From UBA3537 sp965658025 (lineage in GTDB: Bacteria; Bacteroidota; Bacteroidia; Flavobacteriales; Flavobacteriaceae): a stretch of DNA of 64,000 nt. Positions 33,863-42,588 of the stretch are shown in pieces. The stretch covers positions 62,001 through 126,000 of the forward strand of contig CBFHQL010000004.1 in assembly GCA_965658025.1 (NCBI GenBank), given 5' to 3'. The notes under the pieces were generated by a model. It saw only the letters and a list, made by a program, of their open reading frames with translations, was not told the origin of the DNA and did not search any database. A program made the translations under genes and the position numbers. Numbering within the stretch: the stretch's first letter is position 1; each line of letters begins with the position of its first letter.

Positions 33863-34182
33863 TTTTTTGTATTTAATGAATCGGTCTCAATGATATAGAT
33901 GTCCTCATTTTCTTTTTTCATGTTATACTCTTCTCGAGCATATTTTTCTATACCGTCATCAGTCTGCAATACTTTTATTTCTTTTTTATCCGTATTGATT
34001 TCTCGTTCATAAAATTCTTTTTTGGTATTTAGGGCATCAATTTCTTTATTTAACTCTTTGTGCATCAACCACGAATTAGCATCAAAAAACAACATCCAAA
34101 TGATAAAAATGATCGTTACCAATAAAAATATATTTCTTAATGGTGAAAGTACTTTTTTCAAGCTATTAAATGGTTTTTTCAT
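33859..34182 (-). CDS. FtsB/DivIC-type septum-formation protein
   Basis: A 107-residue bitopic protein with a short basic N-terminus (MKKPFNSLKKVLSPLRN), one membrane segment at about residues 18-34 (IFLLVTIIFIIWMLFF), and an extracytoplasmic coiled-coil (LNKEIDALNTKKEFYEREI). The ending YAREEYNMKKENEDIYII is the usual FtsB/DivIC signature. These proteins form a trimer with FtsL and FtsQ/DivIB in the divisome. It overlaps udk and mutA by 4 bases each. Confidence 0.88.
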   Translation of the reverse strand: MKKPFNSLKKVLSPLRNIFLLVTIIFIIWMLFFDANSWLMHKELNKEIDALNTKKEFYEREINTDKKEIKVLQTDDGIEKYAREEYNMKKENEDIYIIETDSLNTKK

Positions 34183-34787
34183 GATGATAGAGACTTTATT
34201 TTGTCTATGAGTTTAGTGAGGTCTAATGGGTTATTTTGGTGATTTTCTATGACCACATCAGCATGTACTTTCATGGGTTCTATGAACTGTTGGTGCATTG
34301 GTTTTAAGGTCTTTATATAGCGACTCAACACTTCTTCGGGAGTTCTTCCACGCTCTGTTATGTCTCTGCTTACTCGTCGTTCCATACGCATATCGCTGTT
34401 TGCATCTACATATACTTTAAGGTCAAACATACTTCGAAGTTTTGGATAATTTAAGATCAATATGCCTTCAACAATTAATATTTTTTTTGGCGAAACAGAC
34501 ACTGTTTCTCCAGTTCTGTTGTGGGTTTTGAACGAGTATATTGGTTGTGCTATAGTTTCGCCATTTTTTAGGGCACGAATATGTTTGCAGAGCAACTCAA
34601 AATCTATAGCATCTGGATGATCAAAATTGAGGGCACAACGTTCTTCAAAGCTGATATCGGAATTGTCCTTGTAGTATGAGTCTTGAGAAATCACTTGAAT
34701 TTCCGATGTAGGGAATTCCGATACTATTTGCGCGACAATAGTTGTTTTCCCACTTCCAGTACCTCCGTAAACTCCAATGGTTATCAT
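34179..34787 (-). CDS. udk: Uridine kinase
   Basis: Phosphorylates uridine and cytidine in pyrimidine salvage. The 202-residue protein has the P-loop GGTGSGKT at residues 8-15, the DSYYKD motif, NFDHPDAIDFELL, the YSFKTHNRTGETV segment and GILILNYPKLR. It is the first gene of a four-gene operon with ftsB-like, mutA and mutB. A good -7 element lies 24 bases upstream. Confidence 0.95.
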   Translation of the reverse strand: MITIGVYGGTGSGKTTIVAQIVSEFPTSEIQVISQDSYYKDNSDISFEERCALNFDHPDAIDFELLCKHIRALKNGETIAQPIYSFKTHNRTGETVSVSPKKILIVEGILILNYPKLRSMFDLKVYVDANSDMRMERRVSRDITERGRTPEEVLSRYIKTLKPMHQQFIEPMKVHADVVIENHQNNPLDLTKLIDKIKSLSS

Positions 34788-34810
34788 GTAAGCTATGTTT
34801 TACTTTTCAA

Positions 34811-34843
34811 CAAAGTTAATATTTATTTATTGTTTCACCACAA
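34811..34843 (-). promoter_or_regulatory. Promoter of the udk-ftsB-mutAB operon
   Basis: On the minus strand TAACTTTG (34811-34818) matches TAnnTTTG, with a TTG 22 bases upstream (34841-34843), within the usual spacing for Flavobacterium. It lies 24 bases before the udk ATG. Confidence 0.5.
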
Positions 34844-34900
34844 TTAATAAGTTTGTGAATTCTGTTGATAACTTAACCTTTATTATAGAGATAAAACTTC

Positions 34901-34908
34901 TATTTTTG
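34901..34908 (+). promoter_or_regulatory. -7 promoter element (TATTTTTG) of trxB
   Basis: TATTTTTG matches TAnnTTTG, 18 bases before the trxB ATG at 34927. It shares the intergenic region with the divergent udk promoter. Confidence 0.5.
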
Positions 34909-34926
34909 TACTCTAAATTTTTAACC

Positions 34927-35877
34927 ATGTCAGAAACTATTGAATCTGTAAAATGCCTTATTATTGGTTCCGGCCCTGCTGGATATACAGCTGCTATTTA
35001 TGCAGCACGTGCCAATATGAATCCTGTATTGTATCAAGGTACACAACCAGGTGGGCAGTTAACCACAACTAACGAAGTTGAGAACTTCCCAGGATACCCT
35101 GATGGTGTCACTGGTCCAGAAATGATGCTTGAACTCAAAGCTCAAGCCGAACGCTTTGGTTCTGATGTGCGTGATGGATGGATTACTAAGGTAGATTTTT
35201 CAGGTTCTGTCCACAAAGTATGGGTGAATGACACTAAAGAAATTCACTGTGAAACAGTCATCATTTCTACAGGTGCCTCTGCAAAATATTTAGGTCTTGA
35301 TTCCGAACAAAAATACTTGAAGCTTGGAGGTGGTGTTTCTGCATGTGCTGTTTGTGATGGTTTCTTTTATAGAAATCAAGAAGTCGTAATCGTTGGTGCT
35401 GGTGATTCTGCTTGTGAAGAAGCCCACTACCTTTCCAAACTGTGCTCTAAAGTGACGATGCTTGTTCGTAGAGATGTTTTTCGTGCGTCCAAAATCATGG
35501 CAAAACGAGTAGAAAACACCGACAATATTGACATCATGTTCAATACAGAAACAGTTGAAGTTCTTGGAGATGGACAAGTGGTTACTGGCGTAAAAGTTCG
35601 AAACAACAAAACTGAGGCAGTTACAGAGATTCCAGCTACTGGATTTTTTGTCGCTATTGGCCACAAACCAAATACAGATATTTTTAAAGAGTTCTTAAAT
35701 CTTGATGAAACAGGATACATCATCAATGAGCCAGGCACTTCACGGACCAATGTTGAAGGTGTTTTTGTGAGTGGTGATGCTGCAGACCATGTATACAGAC
35801 AAGCGATTACGGCTGCTGGTACAGGGTGTATGGCGGCTTTGGATGCCGAGCGATATCTTGCTGCTAAAGAAGGTTAA
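34927..35877 (+). CDS. trxB: Thioredoxin-disulfide reductase
   Basis: FAD- and NADPH-dependent reductase of thioredoxin. The 316-residue protein starts at the ATG at 34927 (MSETIESVKCLIIGSGPAGY); an earlier in-frame start at 34795 would put the promoter inside the gene and is not believed. It has the FAD GSGPAG motif (14-19), the redox-active CAVC (140-143), the NADPH-binding VIVGAGDSACEEA, and GVFVSGDAADHVYRQAITAAGTG. It converges with pheT, ending 19 bases before it. Confidence 0.96.
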   Translation: MSETIESVKCLIIGSGPAGYTAAIYAARANMNPVLYQGTQPGGQLTTTNEVENFPGYPDGVTGPEMMLELKAQAERFGSDVRDGWITKVDFSGSVHKVWVNDTKEIHCETVIISTGASAKYLGLDSEQKYLKLGGGVSACAVCDGFFYRNQEVVIVGAGDSACEEAHYLSKLCSKVTMLVRRDVFRASKIMAKRVENTDNIDIMFNTETVEVLGDGQVVTGVKVRNNKTEAVTEIPATGFFVAIGHKPNTDIFKEFLNLDETGYIINEPGTSRTNVEGVFVSGDAADHVYRQAITAAGTGCMAALDAERYLAAKEG

Positions 35878-35896
35878 ACACTTGTCTTAGGAGTTT

Positions 35897-38323
35897 CTAA
35901 CGAAGTACTGCGCCTACTTCTTTTTCAAACTTTTGCTGAAGCTTAGTCATAAGCTTGTCTATCTGTTTGTCTGTAAGTGTTTTGGATTCGTCTTTAAGCG
36001 TAAAACTAACGGCATAACTCTTTTTTCCTTCAGGTAAGTTTTTCCCTTTATACACGTCAAATAAATTTACATCGGTAAGGACTTTATTGTCTGTTTGTTT
36101 TGCCAGTTGATAAATTGTTTCAAAAGTTACATCTTCATCTAAAAGTAATGCAAAATCACGTCTCACTTCTGGGAATTTAGATATAGGTTTGAATTTCACA
36201 TTGCTCGATTTGATGCAACTAAAAATTAGATCCCAATTGAAATCAGCAAAAAGCACCTCCTGATCTATACCAAATACCTTACAAATACTCTGCTTTACAA
36301 TACCGAATTCAACGGCATTGGTTTTGCCAATTGCTAATGCTTGTCCTTCTTCAAATACATCACTATTTAGTGGTTTTGTCTTAAGGTTTTTAATTCCAAT
36401 TTTTTCAAAAACAGAGGCTACAATTCCCTTTAGGTAATAAAAATCTATTGCTTTCGGAGGTGTATTCCATGACTCTGAGGTTTTGCTCCCTGAAAGAAAT
36501 AGACCTAAATGCTTAAATTCTTCACGCTTTTCACCAAATTGGTGATAGGTTTTTCCAAATTCAAATAACTTCAGTTGTGTTTGTTGGCGATTCAGATTGA
36601 ATGCAACAGATTCTAACCCAGAAAACAACATAGATCTACGCAGTATGGACAAGTCGTTACTCAAAGGGTTTAGAATTTTAACATACTCATTCTCTGTCAA
36701 TTGTGGGCTTAATGCAACGTGCTTTTCAGCTGAGAGCGAATTGGTCATGATTTCATAGAACCCTAAGCTCACTAAATGATTAGCGAGATTATTTTCTATG
36801 ATGTGTTGCTCCTTTTTTGTGGAATTTGAAATTGAAGCGTTTAATTTATTGGAAATGGCGATGTTGTTATATCCGTGCACGCGAAGTATTTCTTCGATAA
36901 CATCAATTTCTCGTTGCACATCATTTCTGTATGCAGGAATAGTAAGTCCAAGACCTGTTTCTGTTACACTATTGACTTTAATTTCTAGAGAGGTCAATAT
37001 TTGTTTTACGGTTTCACGTGGTATTTCTTGTCCAATGATATTGGCAATGTTGTCAAAGCTGAGCAAGACCTGAACATCTTCAATTTTTGTTGGATATTCA
37101 TCCCACAGGTCACTAGAGATTTCACCTCCTGCTATTTCAGTAATTAGAATGGCAGCATGTTTTAGAGCGTATTTTGTAATGTTTGGATCGATACCACGTT
37201 CAAATCTAAAAGAAGCATCTGTACTAAGTCCGTGTCTTTTTGCGGTTTTTCGAATACTTACAGGCTCAAAATAGGCCGACTCTAAGAAAATATTTGTAGT
37301 TGTTGCAGTAATCCCAGAATCCAATCCTCCAAAAACGCCAGCGATACACATTGGTTTTTTGGCATCACAAATCATAAGATCCTCTTCATGCAAGGTACGT
37401 TCAACGCCATCTAATGTGGTAAATTTTTCATTTTTCTTTGCAGTCCTAACGATAAGTTTTTTTTCAGCAATTTTGTCAGCATCAAACGCATGAAGGGGTT
37501 GTCCTAATCCATGTAAAACATAATTTGTTATATCTACAATATTGTTGATTGGTGCCAAGCCAATGGCTTTTAACCTATTTTGTAGCCAAGTAGGGGAGTC
37601 TTTTACTTCTACACCTGAAATTGTAACACCGCAATAGCGTGGTGCTTTGATTTTATCTTTGATGTCAATATCAATTTTTAGGGTACGACTGTGGACATGA
37701 AATCCTGAAACTGATGGACTCATTAGTTCAGAATTTGTACCATTTTGAATCAATCCAGCGCGCAAGTCTCTTGCCGTTCCAAAATGACTCATCGCATCGG
37801 CTCTGTTTGGTGTCAATCCGATTTCAAAAACAGTATCATTTTCAACCTCATAATATTTGGCCAATGGACTTCCAATTTCACAATCGTCTTGTAAAACAAG
37901 GATACCGTCATGGCTTTTTCCTAGCCCCAATTCATCTTCAGCACACAGCATGCCGTGACTTTCTTCTCCACGAATTTTCCCTTTTTTGATTTTCCATGCT
38001 TCCCCTTCAGGTGTATACAAAGTAGTACCAATAGTAGCGACGGCTACTTTTTGGTTTTTTGCAACATTTGGTGCACCGCATACAATTTTTAGTGGCTCAC
38101 CGATACCGATATCCACTGAAGTCAGCTTAAGTCGGTCTGCGTTTGGGTGTTGTTCACATTCCAATACTTGTCCAACAACAATACCTTCTAAACCCCCTTT
38201 TACAGATTGAAATGTTTCAGTTCCTTCGACTTCAAGACCTAAATCAGTGAGTAGATCTGATGTTTTTTCTGGACCCCAGTCCGTGTTGACATATTGTTTT
38301 AGCCAGTTGTAAGAAATTTTCAT
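35897..38323 (-). CDS. pheT: Phenylalanine-tRNA ligase beta subunit
   Basis: Large subunit of the alpha2-beta2 phenylalanyl-tRNA synthetase. The 808-residue protein has an N-terminal tRNA-binding EMAP/OB fold (VVGQVLECEQHPNADRLKL), the B3/B4 editing domain (RYCGVTISGVEVKDSPTWLQ), the B5 DNA-binding-like fold, a catalytic-like core, and the C-terminal anticodon-binding FDX-ACB domain (SKFPEVRRDFALLLDEDVTF). The alpha-subunit gene pheS is not in the window. It has a perfect -33/-7 promoter and its own transcript. Confidence 0.97.
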   Translation of the reverse strand: MKISYNWLKQYVNTDWGPEKTSDLLTDLGLEVEGTETFQSVKGGLEGIVVGQVLECEQHPNADRLKLTSVDIGIGEPLKIVCGAPNVAKNQKVAVATIGTTLYTPEGEAWKIKKGKIRGEESHGMLCAEDELGLGKSHDGILVLQDDCEIGSPLAKYYEVENDTVFEIGLTPNRADAMSHFGTARDLRAGLIQNGTNSELMSPSVSGFHVHSRTLKIDIDIKDKIKAPRYCGVTISGVEVKDSPTWLQNRLKAIGLAPINNIVDITNYVLHGLGQPLHAFDADKIAEKKLIVRTAKKNEKFTTLDGVERTLHEEDLMICDAKKPMCIAGVFGGLDSGITATTTNIFLESAYFEPVSIRKTAKRHGLSTDASFRFERGIDPNITKYALKHAAILITEIAGGEISSDLWDEYPTKIEDVQVLLSFDNIANIIGQEIPRETVKQILTSLEIKVNSVTETGLGLTIPAYRNDVQREIDVIEEILRVHGYNNIAISNKLNASISNSTKKEQHIIENNLANHLVSLGFYEIMTNSLSAEKHVALSPQLTENEYVKILNPLSNDLSILRRSMLFSGLESVAFNLNRQQTQLKLFEFGKTYHQFGEKREEFKHLGLFLSGSKTSESWNTPPKAIDFYYLKGIVASVFEKIGIKNLKTKPLNSDVFEEGQALAIGKTNAVEFGIVKQSICKVFGIDQEVLFADFNWDLIFSCIKSSNVKFKPISKFPEVRRDFALLLDEDVTFETIYQLAKQTDNKVLTDVNLFDVYKGKNLPEGKKSYAVSFTLKDESKTLTDKQIDKLMTKLQQKFEKEVGAVLR

Positions 38324-38343
38324 GCTGTAATTTTAATGCGTTG

Positions 38344-38374
38344 CAAAGATAAACCAAAGGAATAAGCTTTCAAA
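38344..38374 (-). promoter_or_regulatory. Perfect Bacteroidota promoter of pheT (TTTG-N19-TATCTTTG)
   Basis: On the minus strand TTTG (38371-38374) is followed by exactly 19 bases and TATCTTTG (38344-38351). This is the canonical -33/-7 pair. It ends 20 bases before the pheT ATG at 38323. Its -33 box abuts the terminator of the OmpA gene. Confidence 0.7.
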
Positions 38375-38375
38375 T

Positions 38376-38404
38376 AAAAAGCCCATCCAATAGGTGGGCT
38401 TTTT
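38376..38404 (-). terminator. Hairpin terminator after the OmpA-type gene
   Basis: AAAAAGCCCA and TGGGCTTTTT form a 10-bp stem around a 9-base loop. The stem is followed by T on the minus strand, where it ends the OmpA gene 20 bases beyond its stop. Confidence 0.85.
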
Positions 38405-38423
38405 GTGTTATTTGAGGGCGGTA

Positions 38424-39278
38424 TTATTCTCCAGAAAGTTGTTTCATTTCTTTTTCAATCATATCATAAAACTGATCAATTTTTGGCATTACCACCACTC
38501 GAGTTCTTCTGTTTTTTGCTCTATTTTCTGCGGTTTCATTATCTACTAAAGGGACGTAACTACTTCTTCCAGCAGCAATGAGTTGCGATGGATTTACCCC
38601 TAATTTTTGAAGTTCACGAATGATGGAAGTAGAGCGTTTCACACTCAAATCCCAGTTGTCTACAAGAACACCACTACTGAAACTTCTACTGTCGGTATGG
38701 CCTTCTATCATGGCTTCAAAATCGGGTTTATCAGAAATAACTTTGGCTACTTTTCCAAGAACAGTTTTAGCTTTTTCTGTCACTACATAACTTCCGCTTT
38801 TAAACAGTAGTTTATCAGATATTGAAATGAAAACCACGCCTTTTTCAACATTAATTTCAATATCGGGATCGTCTAAACCAACAGATTTCTTTAAGCTGGA
38901 TACAATGGCGAGCGTTACACTGTCTTTTTTGCTTACAGCATCTTGTAAACGACTGATTTTTAAATCACGTTCTTTCAAACTCTCTAGAGTTTTTTCGAGA
39001 TTTTCTGCCCCTTTTGTGGTAAGAACAGTCATTTCTTTTGTGCTGCTGAACAATGCGTCGTTTGTTTTCCTTAAATCTTTTAATTGTTCTCTTAATGCTG
39101 ACAAACTTGCGTCAGCCGCTGCTTTGTCTGAAAGGCAAACGTTAAGTTTTAAAGCTGTAGCGTTGAGTAAATCTTTTGTTTCTTTTAGTTCTTCTTGAGC
39201 GGCCAATAATTCTTTACTTGGGCCACATGAAGTTAAAATTAAGGTGGAAATGAGTCCGAGGGTAAATAGTTTATTCAT
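38424..39278 (-). CDS. OmpA-family outer-membrane lipoprotein with coiled coil
   Basis: A 284-residue lipoprotein (signal ending LILTSC, Cys near residue 18) with a long coiled coil at about residues 22-125 (LAAQEELKETKDLLNATALK and following) and a C-terminal OmpA/MotB peptidoglycan-binding domain with FKSGSYVVTEKAKTVLGKV, IEGHTDSRSF, NWDLSVKRS and AAGRSSYVPLVDN followed by RRTRVV. The start at 39278 gives the normal signal; an earlier ATG at 39308 is unlikely. Anchors the outer membrane to peptidoglycan. A -7 element lies 27 bases upstream. Confidence 0.92.
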   Translation of the reverse strand: MNKLFTLGLISTLILTSCGPSKELLAAQEELKETKDLLNATALKLNVCLSDKAAADASLSALREQLKDLRKTNDALFSSTKEMTVLTTKGAENLEKTLESLKERDLKISRLQDAVSKKDSVTLAIVSSLKKSVGLDDPDIEINVEKGVVFISISDKLLFKSGSYVVTEKAKTVLGKVAKVISDKPDFEAMIEGHTDSRSFSSGVLVDNWDLSVKRSTSIIRELQKLGVNPSQLIAAGRSSYVPLVDNETAENRAKNRRTRVVVMPKIDQFYDMIEKEMKQLSGE

Positions 39279-39305
39279 TTTGAAGTATGTCATTAGAAGT
39301 TTAGT

Positions 39306-39313
39306 CAAATTTA
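39306..39313 (-). promoter_or_regulatory. -7 promoter element (TAAATTTG) of the OmpA-type gene
   Basis: On the minus strand TAAATTTG matches TAnnTTTG, 27 bases before the ATG at 39278. The -33 position has no TTTG. Confidence 0.4.
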
Positions 39314-39346
39314 AAAAATACTTCTAAAAGAAGGAAATAAATTTTA

Positions 39347-40342
39347 CTAATGTTTTTTTAACCGAAAAAAAACGTTCTTTCTTTTCACAAAGTATGACCA
39401 GACGATTGATTTTTCCCCATCATAAGCAGCGCGTTGCTGTTGTTTTCTAAAGTTTAAAAGTTTCGGTAAAACAGCATAAAATCCAGCATGGGCTTTGATT
39501 ATGGCCAGAGTGTGTTTTCCTTTTGCTGAAAATAAAAACAAGGCCCCAGCGACACCATCCAAAATCAAACGGATAAGTATAACAACCAATAAAGGGTGTC
39601 TCGAATTTTTTGTCAGCGCATAAAGACTGTTTCTAAAGTTATAAAATGTTTTTTTTGAGTTCGCTCTAGCCAAACTAGCTCCTCCAACATGATAAACTGT
39701 CGAACTTCCAGTGTACATTACACCAAAACCTGCATTGTGTGCACGCCAACAAAAATCTATTTCTTCCATATGTGCAAAAAAAGATTCATCAAATCCATTT
39801 AAAGCATCAAAAGTTTTTTTGCGCACAAAAAAGCATGCGCCAGAAGCCCAAAAAATTGGTCGATTATCATTGTATTGACCTGTATCTTTTTCTAATGTTT
39901 CAAAAATTCGGCCACGGCAATACGGATATCCCAATTGATCTATAAATCCTCCAGCTGCACCAGCATATTCAAATTGATTTGGATGTTGTTGGTCTAAAAT
40001 TTTAGGTTGTACAATAACGGTGTTTGCATCGTTTTTAAACAAATCAACAACAGGTTCTATCCAGTTTTCCGTTACTAAAATATCTGAATTCAAAAAACAT
40101 AAAATATCAGCATCAATTTTCTTTACAGCGCTGTTGTATCCTCCAGCATAACCATAATTTTTATCCAATTCTATGATTTTGACTTTTGTATGGTTTTGTT
40201 TTACAAACGCTACAGAATCATCTGTGGAAGCGTTGTCTACCAAATAAACCTCATACCCCTGGCTGAAGTTTACCACTGAAGGCAAAAATTCTTCAAGAAG
40301 ATGCTTTCCATTCCAATTCAGTATGACGATGGCTGTGTTCAA
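39347..40342 (-). CDS. Family 2 glycosyltransferase
   Basis: A 331-residue inverting glycosyltransferase of the GT2 fold, resembling rhamnosyl- or galactosyltransferases. It has VILNWNGKHLLEEFLPSV, YLVDNASTDDS, the metal-binding motif region LCFLNSDILVTENW, WASGACFFVRKKTFDAL, and FDESFFAHMEEIDFCWRA. One hydrophobic segment near the C-terminus (LVVILIRLILDGVAGALFLF) suggests membrane attachment. It overlaps the HsdR_N gene by 4 bases. The sugar donor and acceptor cannot be assigned. Confidence 0.9.
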   Translation of the reverse strand: MNTAIVILNWNGKHLLEEFLPSVVNFSQGYEVYLVDNASTDDSVAFVKQNHTKVKIIELDKNYGYAGGYNSAVKKIDADILCFLNSDILVTENWIEPVVDLFKNDANTVIVQPKILDQQHPNQFEYAGAAGGFIDQLGYPYCRGRIFETLEKDTGQYNDNRPIFWASGACFFVRKKTFDALNGFDESFFAHMEEIDFCWRAHNAGFGVMYTGSSTVYHVGGASLARANSKKTFYNFRNSLYALTKNSRHPLLVVILIRLILDGVAGALFLFSAKGKHTLAIIKAHAGFYAVLPKLLNFRKQQQRAAYDGEKSIVWSYFVKRKNVFFRLKKH

Positions 40343-40800
40343 ATCTTCGGTTTTTGTGGTGAATATTTAGGTAAAGATTCTAAAAATTGATACGATTTTG
40401 ATGTTTTATTCATGGTACAATAGTAATGATTTATGCCATTGGTAATCATCATGTAAGCAGTGTCCAATGCTAAGTTGTATTGAGCAATTTGATCGAAAAC
40501 TTCTTGATTGATTGGAATATGCGGTGCTTTACATTCCACTAAGCAATATACACTTCCATCGCTGTTGTACAGCACAATATCATAGCGTTTTTTTTGTCCA
40601 TGAACTTGTAGTTGTTTTTCAATATTAATTAATGAAATGGGGTATTTCATCTCTTCAATAATGTATTGCAAACAGTGCTGACGTACCCATTCTTCGGGCT
40701 GAAGCACGACAAATTTTTTACGTACTTCATCAAAGATTTGCGTTTTATTTTCGCTATTTTTGATTCTGAATTTGTAAGATGGAAAATTTAACTTTTGCAC
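40339..40800 (-). CDS. Stand-alone HsdR N-terminal-domain protein (PD-(D/E)XK nuclease fold)
   Basis: A 153-residue protein resembling the N-terminal domain of type I restriction R subunits. It has YDIVLYNSDGSVYCLVECKAP (D-x15-ExK pattern) and later QIAQYNLALDTAYMMITNGINHYY, the core of the PD-(D/E)XK fold. No helicase domain and no HsdM/HsdS genes are near, so it is not a restriction system. Its gene is divergent from holA, sharing a 27-base intergenic region, and overlaps the glycosyltransferase by 4 bases. DNA repair or replication is possible; function is unknown. Confidence 0.85.
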   Translation of the reverse strand: MQKLNFPSYKFRIKNSENKTQIFDEVRKKFVVLQPEEWVRQHCLQYIIEEMKYPISLINIEKQLQVHGQKKRYDIVLYNSDGSVYCLVECKAPHIPINQEVFDQIAQYNLALDTAYMMITNGINHYYCTMNKTSKSYQFLESLPKYSPQKPKI

Positions 40801-40827
40801 ACTACAAATTTGCTAATTTTTTTCTTA

Positions 40828-41829
40828 ATGCATACAGTTCAGTCTATTTTAAATGAAATTAAATCTGGAAAAATTCATCCAATATATTTTTTGATGGGTG
40901 AAGAATCCTTTTTTATTGATCAAATTTCTTCATTTATTGAAACTTCTGTTCTTGATGAAACACAACGTGGATTTGATCAGACTGTGCTTTATGGAAAAGA
41001 TACTTCTATAGACGAGATCGTATCCAGTGCCAAACGTTATCCCATGATGGCGACACGTCAGGTTGTGATTGTAAAAGAAGCGCAAAACCTTAGCCGAACT
41101 ATTGAACAATTGCTGCCCTATGCAAACAACCCTCAGCAAACAACCACATTGGTATTTTGCTATAAATATAAATCAATAGATAAACGAAAAGCACTCTACA
41201 AGGCCCTGTCCAAAGCGCATGTTGTTTTTGAGAGTAATAAAATCTATGACAGTAAAATTCCTTCTTTTATTAGTGGAGTGTTGCAAAAAAGAAATATTAA
41301 AATCACACCCAAAGCAAGTTATTTGCTTGCCGATTTTTTAGGTAATGATTTGTCTAAAATTTCAAATGAATTAGAAAAACTTCAACTGGTTATAGGCAAT
41401 GATGATACAATCACACCAGAGCTTATTCAAAAGAATATTGGTATTTCGAAGGACTTTAATAATTTTGAACTGCAAAAAGCTATTGCGCAACTCAATCGAA
41501 AAAAAGCGTATCAGATTGTTCATTATTTTTCAGAAAACCAAAAGCAACACCCCATGGTCGTTACTGTAGCTACTTTATATAGTTTTTTTACAAAACTAAT
41601 GACCCTTCACACTGTAACGGACCGCAACCCAAAAACACTTTCAAGAGCCATTGGCGTAAGTCCATATTTTTTGGATGATTATGTTTCAGCTGCAAAAAAC
41701 TTCCCTATGCGTCGTATAAGTGGAGTATTTCAAACACTACGAATTATGGATACCAAAAGCAAAGGAGTGGATGCTAGCCTCAAGCCCAAAGATTTATATA
41801 ACGAGCTTGTTTTTAGGATTTTAAATTAG
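40828..41829 (+). CDS. holA: DNA polymerase III subunit delta
   Basis: Clamp-loader subunit that opens the beta clamp. The 333-residue protein starts at the ATG at 40828 (MHTVQSILNEIKSGKIHPIY); the ATG-like codon at 40795 would overlap the divergent gene's start. It has the opening PIYFLMGEESFFIDQI, a degenerate AAA+ core, and the C-terminal collar (AIAQLNRKKAYQIVHYF then DDYVSAAKNFPMRRI). It lacks the P-loop as expected for delta. It converges with ppgK, ending 15 bases before it. Confidence 0.93.
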   Translation: MHTVQSILNEIKSGKIHPIYFLMGEESFFIDQISSFIETSVLDETQRGFDQTVLYGKDTSIDEIVSSAKRYPMMATRQVVIVKEAQNLSRTIEQLLPYANNPQQTTTLVFCYKYKSIDKRKALYKALSKAHVVFESNKIYDSKIPSFISGVLQKRNIKITPKASYLLADFLGNDLSKISNELEKLQLVIGNDDTITPELIQKNIGISKDFNNFELQKAIAQLNRKKAYQIVHYFSENQKQHPMVVTVATLYSFFTKLMTLHTVTDRNPKTLSRAIGVSPYFLDDYVSAAKNFPMRRISGVFQTLRIMDTKSKGVDASLKPKDLYNELVFRILN

Positions 41830-41844
41830 TGTAGAGTCTGATTA

Positions 41845-42585
41845 TCAACAATTTCTTCTTGCAAAAAGTGCTGCACCTACAATGCCTGCATTGTTTTTAA
41901 GTTCAGCAGCTTTAAACGGGGTTTCAATATCTATATATGCTTTAAAATGTTCTATTTTTTTACTTACGCCACCGCCTATGATAATTAAATCTGGGTTGAA
42001 ACTTTTTTCAATATGGTTTAAGAAAAAGTTTAAGCGTTTACCCCATTTTTTAAAATCCCAATCATTGCGTTTTCGTGCAGCATCGGAAGCGAAATACTCC
42101 ATAATATCGCCTTTTTTTCCATAAAGTCTTCCAAGCTCAAAATTTGAAAGGAGTTCACCATTGAAGAATACACCAGAGCCAATTCCTGTTCCTAAAGTTA
42201 TGGTCATTACCAAGCCATTTTCACCTCGTCCTTCGCCAAACTCCATAACCCCCATAGCGGCTGCGTCTGCGTCATTTACCACATAAAAAGTATTGCCTGC
42301 GCGTTGCTGAAACAACTCATCTACTTGTGTACCTTCCCAAGATTTATCCAAATTCCCAAAGTGCATTGCACGTCCCTTTTTGATGATGGTTGGGAACGAC
42401 ACGCCAACAACTCCTTTCCATTGGTGTTCTTGACACAAGGTGCTTATGACTTCAGAAATAGCTTCAGGCGTAGCAGGTTTTGGTGTTGGTATTCGAATAC
42501 GCTCACTTATCAGTTCTCCCTTGCTTGTGTCTACAATAGCCCCTTTGATTCCAGATCCGCCAATGTCTATTCCTAATATTTCCAT
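41845..42585 (-). CDS. ppgK: ROK-family polyphosphate glucokinase-like kinase
   Basis: A 246-residue sugar kinase, similar to polyphosphate glucokinase, which phosphorylates glucose with polyphosphate or ATP. It starts MEILGIDIGGSGIKGA (phosphate-binding), then VVGVSFPTIIKKGRAMHFGN, NDADAAAMG (catalytic Asp), and TITLGTGIGSGVFFNG; the ROK signature's zinc-binding cysteines are absent, as in PPGK. The upstream small gene ends 3 bases before its ATG. Phosphate donor cannot be settled from sequence. Confidence 0.9.
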   Translation of the reverse strand: MEILGIDIGGSGIKGAIVDTSKGELISERIRIPTPKPATPEAISEVISTLCQEHQWKGVVGVSFPTIIKKGRAMHFGNLDKSWEGTQVDELFQQRAGNTFYVVNDADAAAMGVMEFGEGRGENGLVMTITLGTGIGSGVFFNGELLSNFELGRLYGKKGDIMEYFASDAARKRNDWDFKKWGKRLNFFLNHIEKSFNPDLIIIGGGVSKKIEHFKAYIDIETPFKAAELKNNAGIVGAALFARRNC

Positions 42586-42588
42586 AAT

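Noticed and set aside
34795..34926. Upstream in-frame extension of trxB from 34795
   Set aside because: It adds 44 residues unlike thioredoxin reductases and would place the TATTTTTG promoter element inside the gene.
37011..37026. GTTTCACGTG half of a parS-like site in pheT
   Set aside because: The left half matches parS but the right half reads GTATT instead of AAAC, so the site is not a palindrome.
40339..40800. Type I restriction-modification system
   Set aside because: Only the N-terminal nuclease-like domain is present; there are no helicase, methylase or specificity genes nearby.
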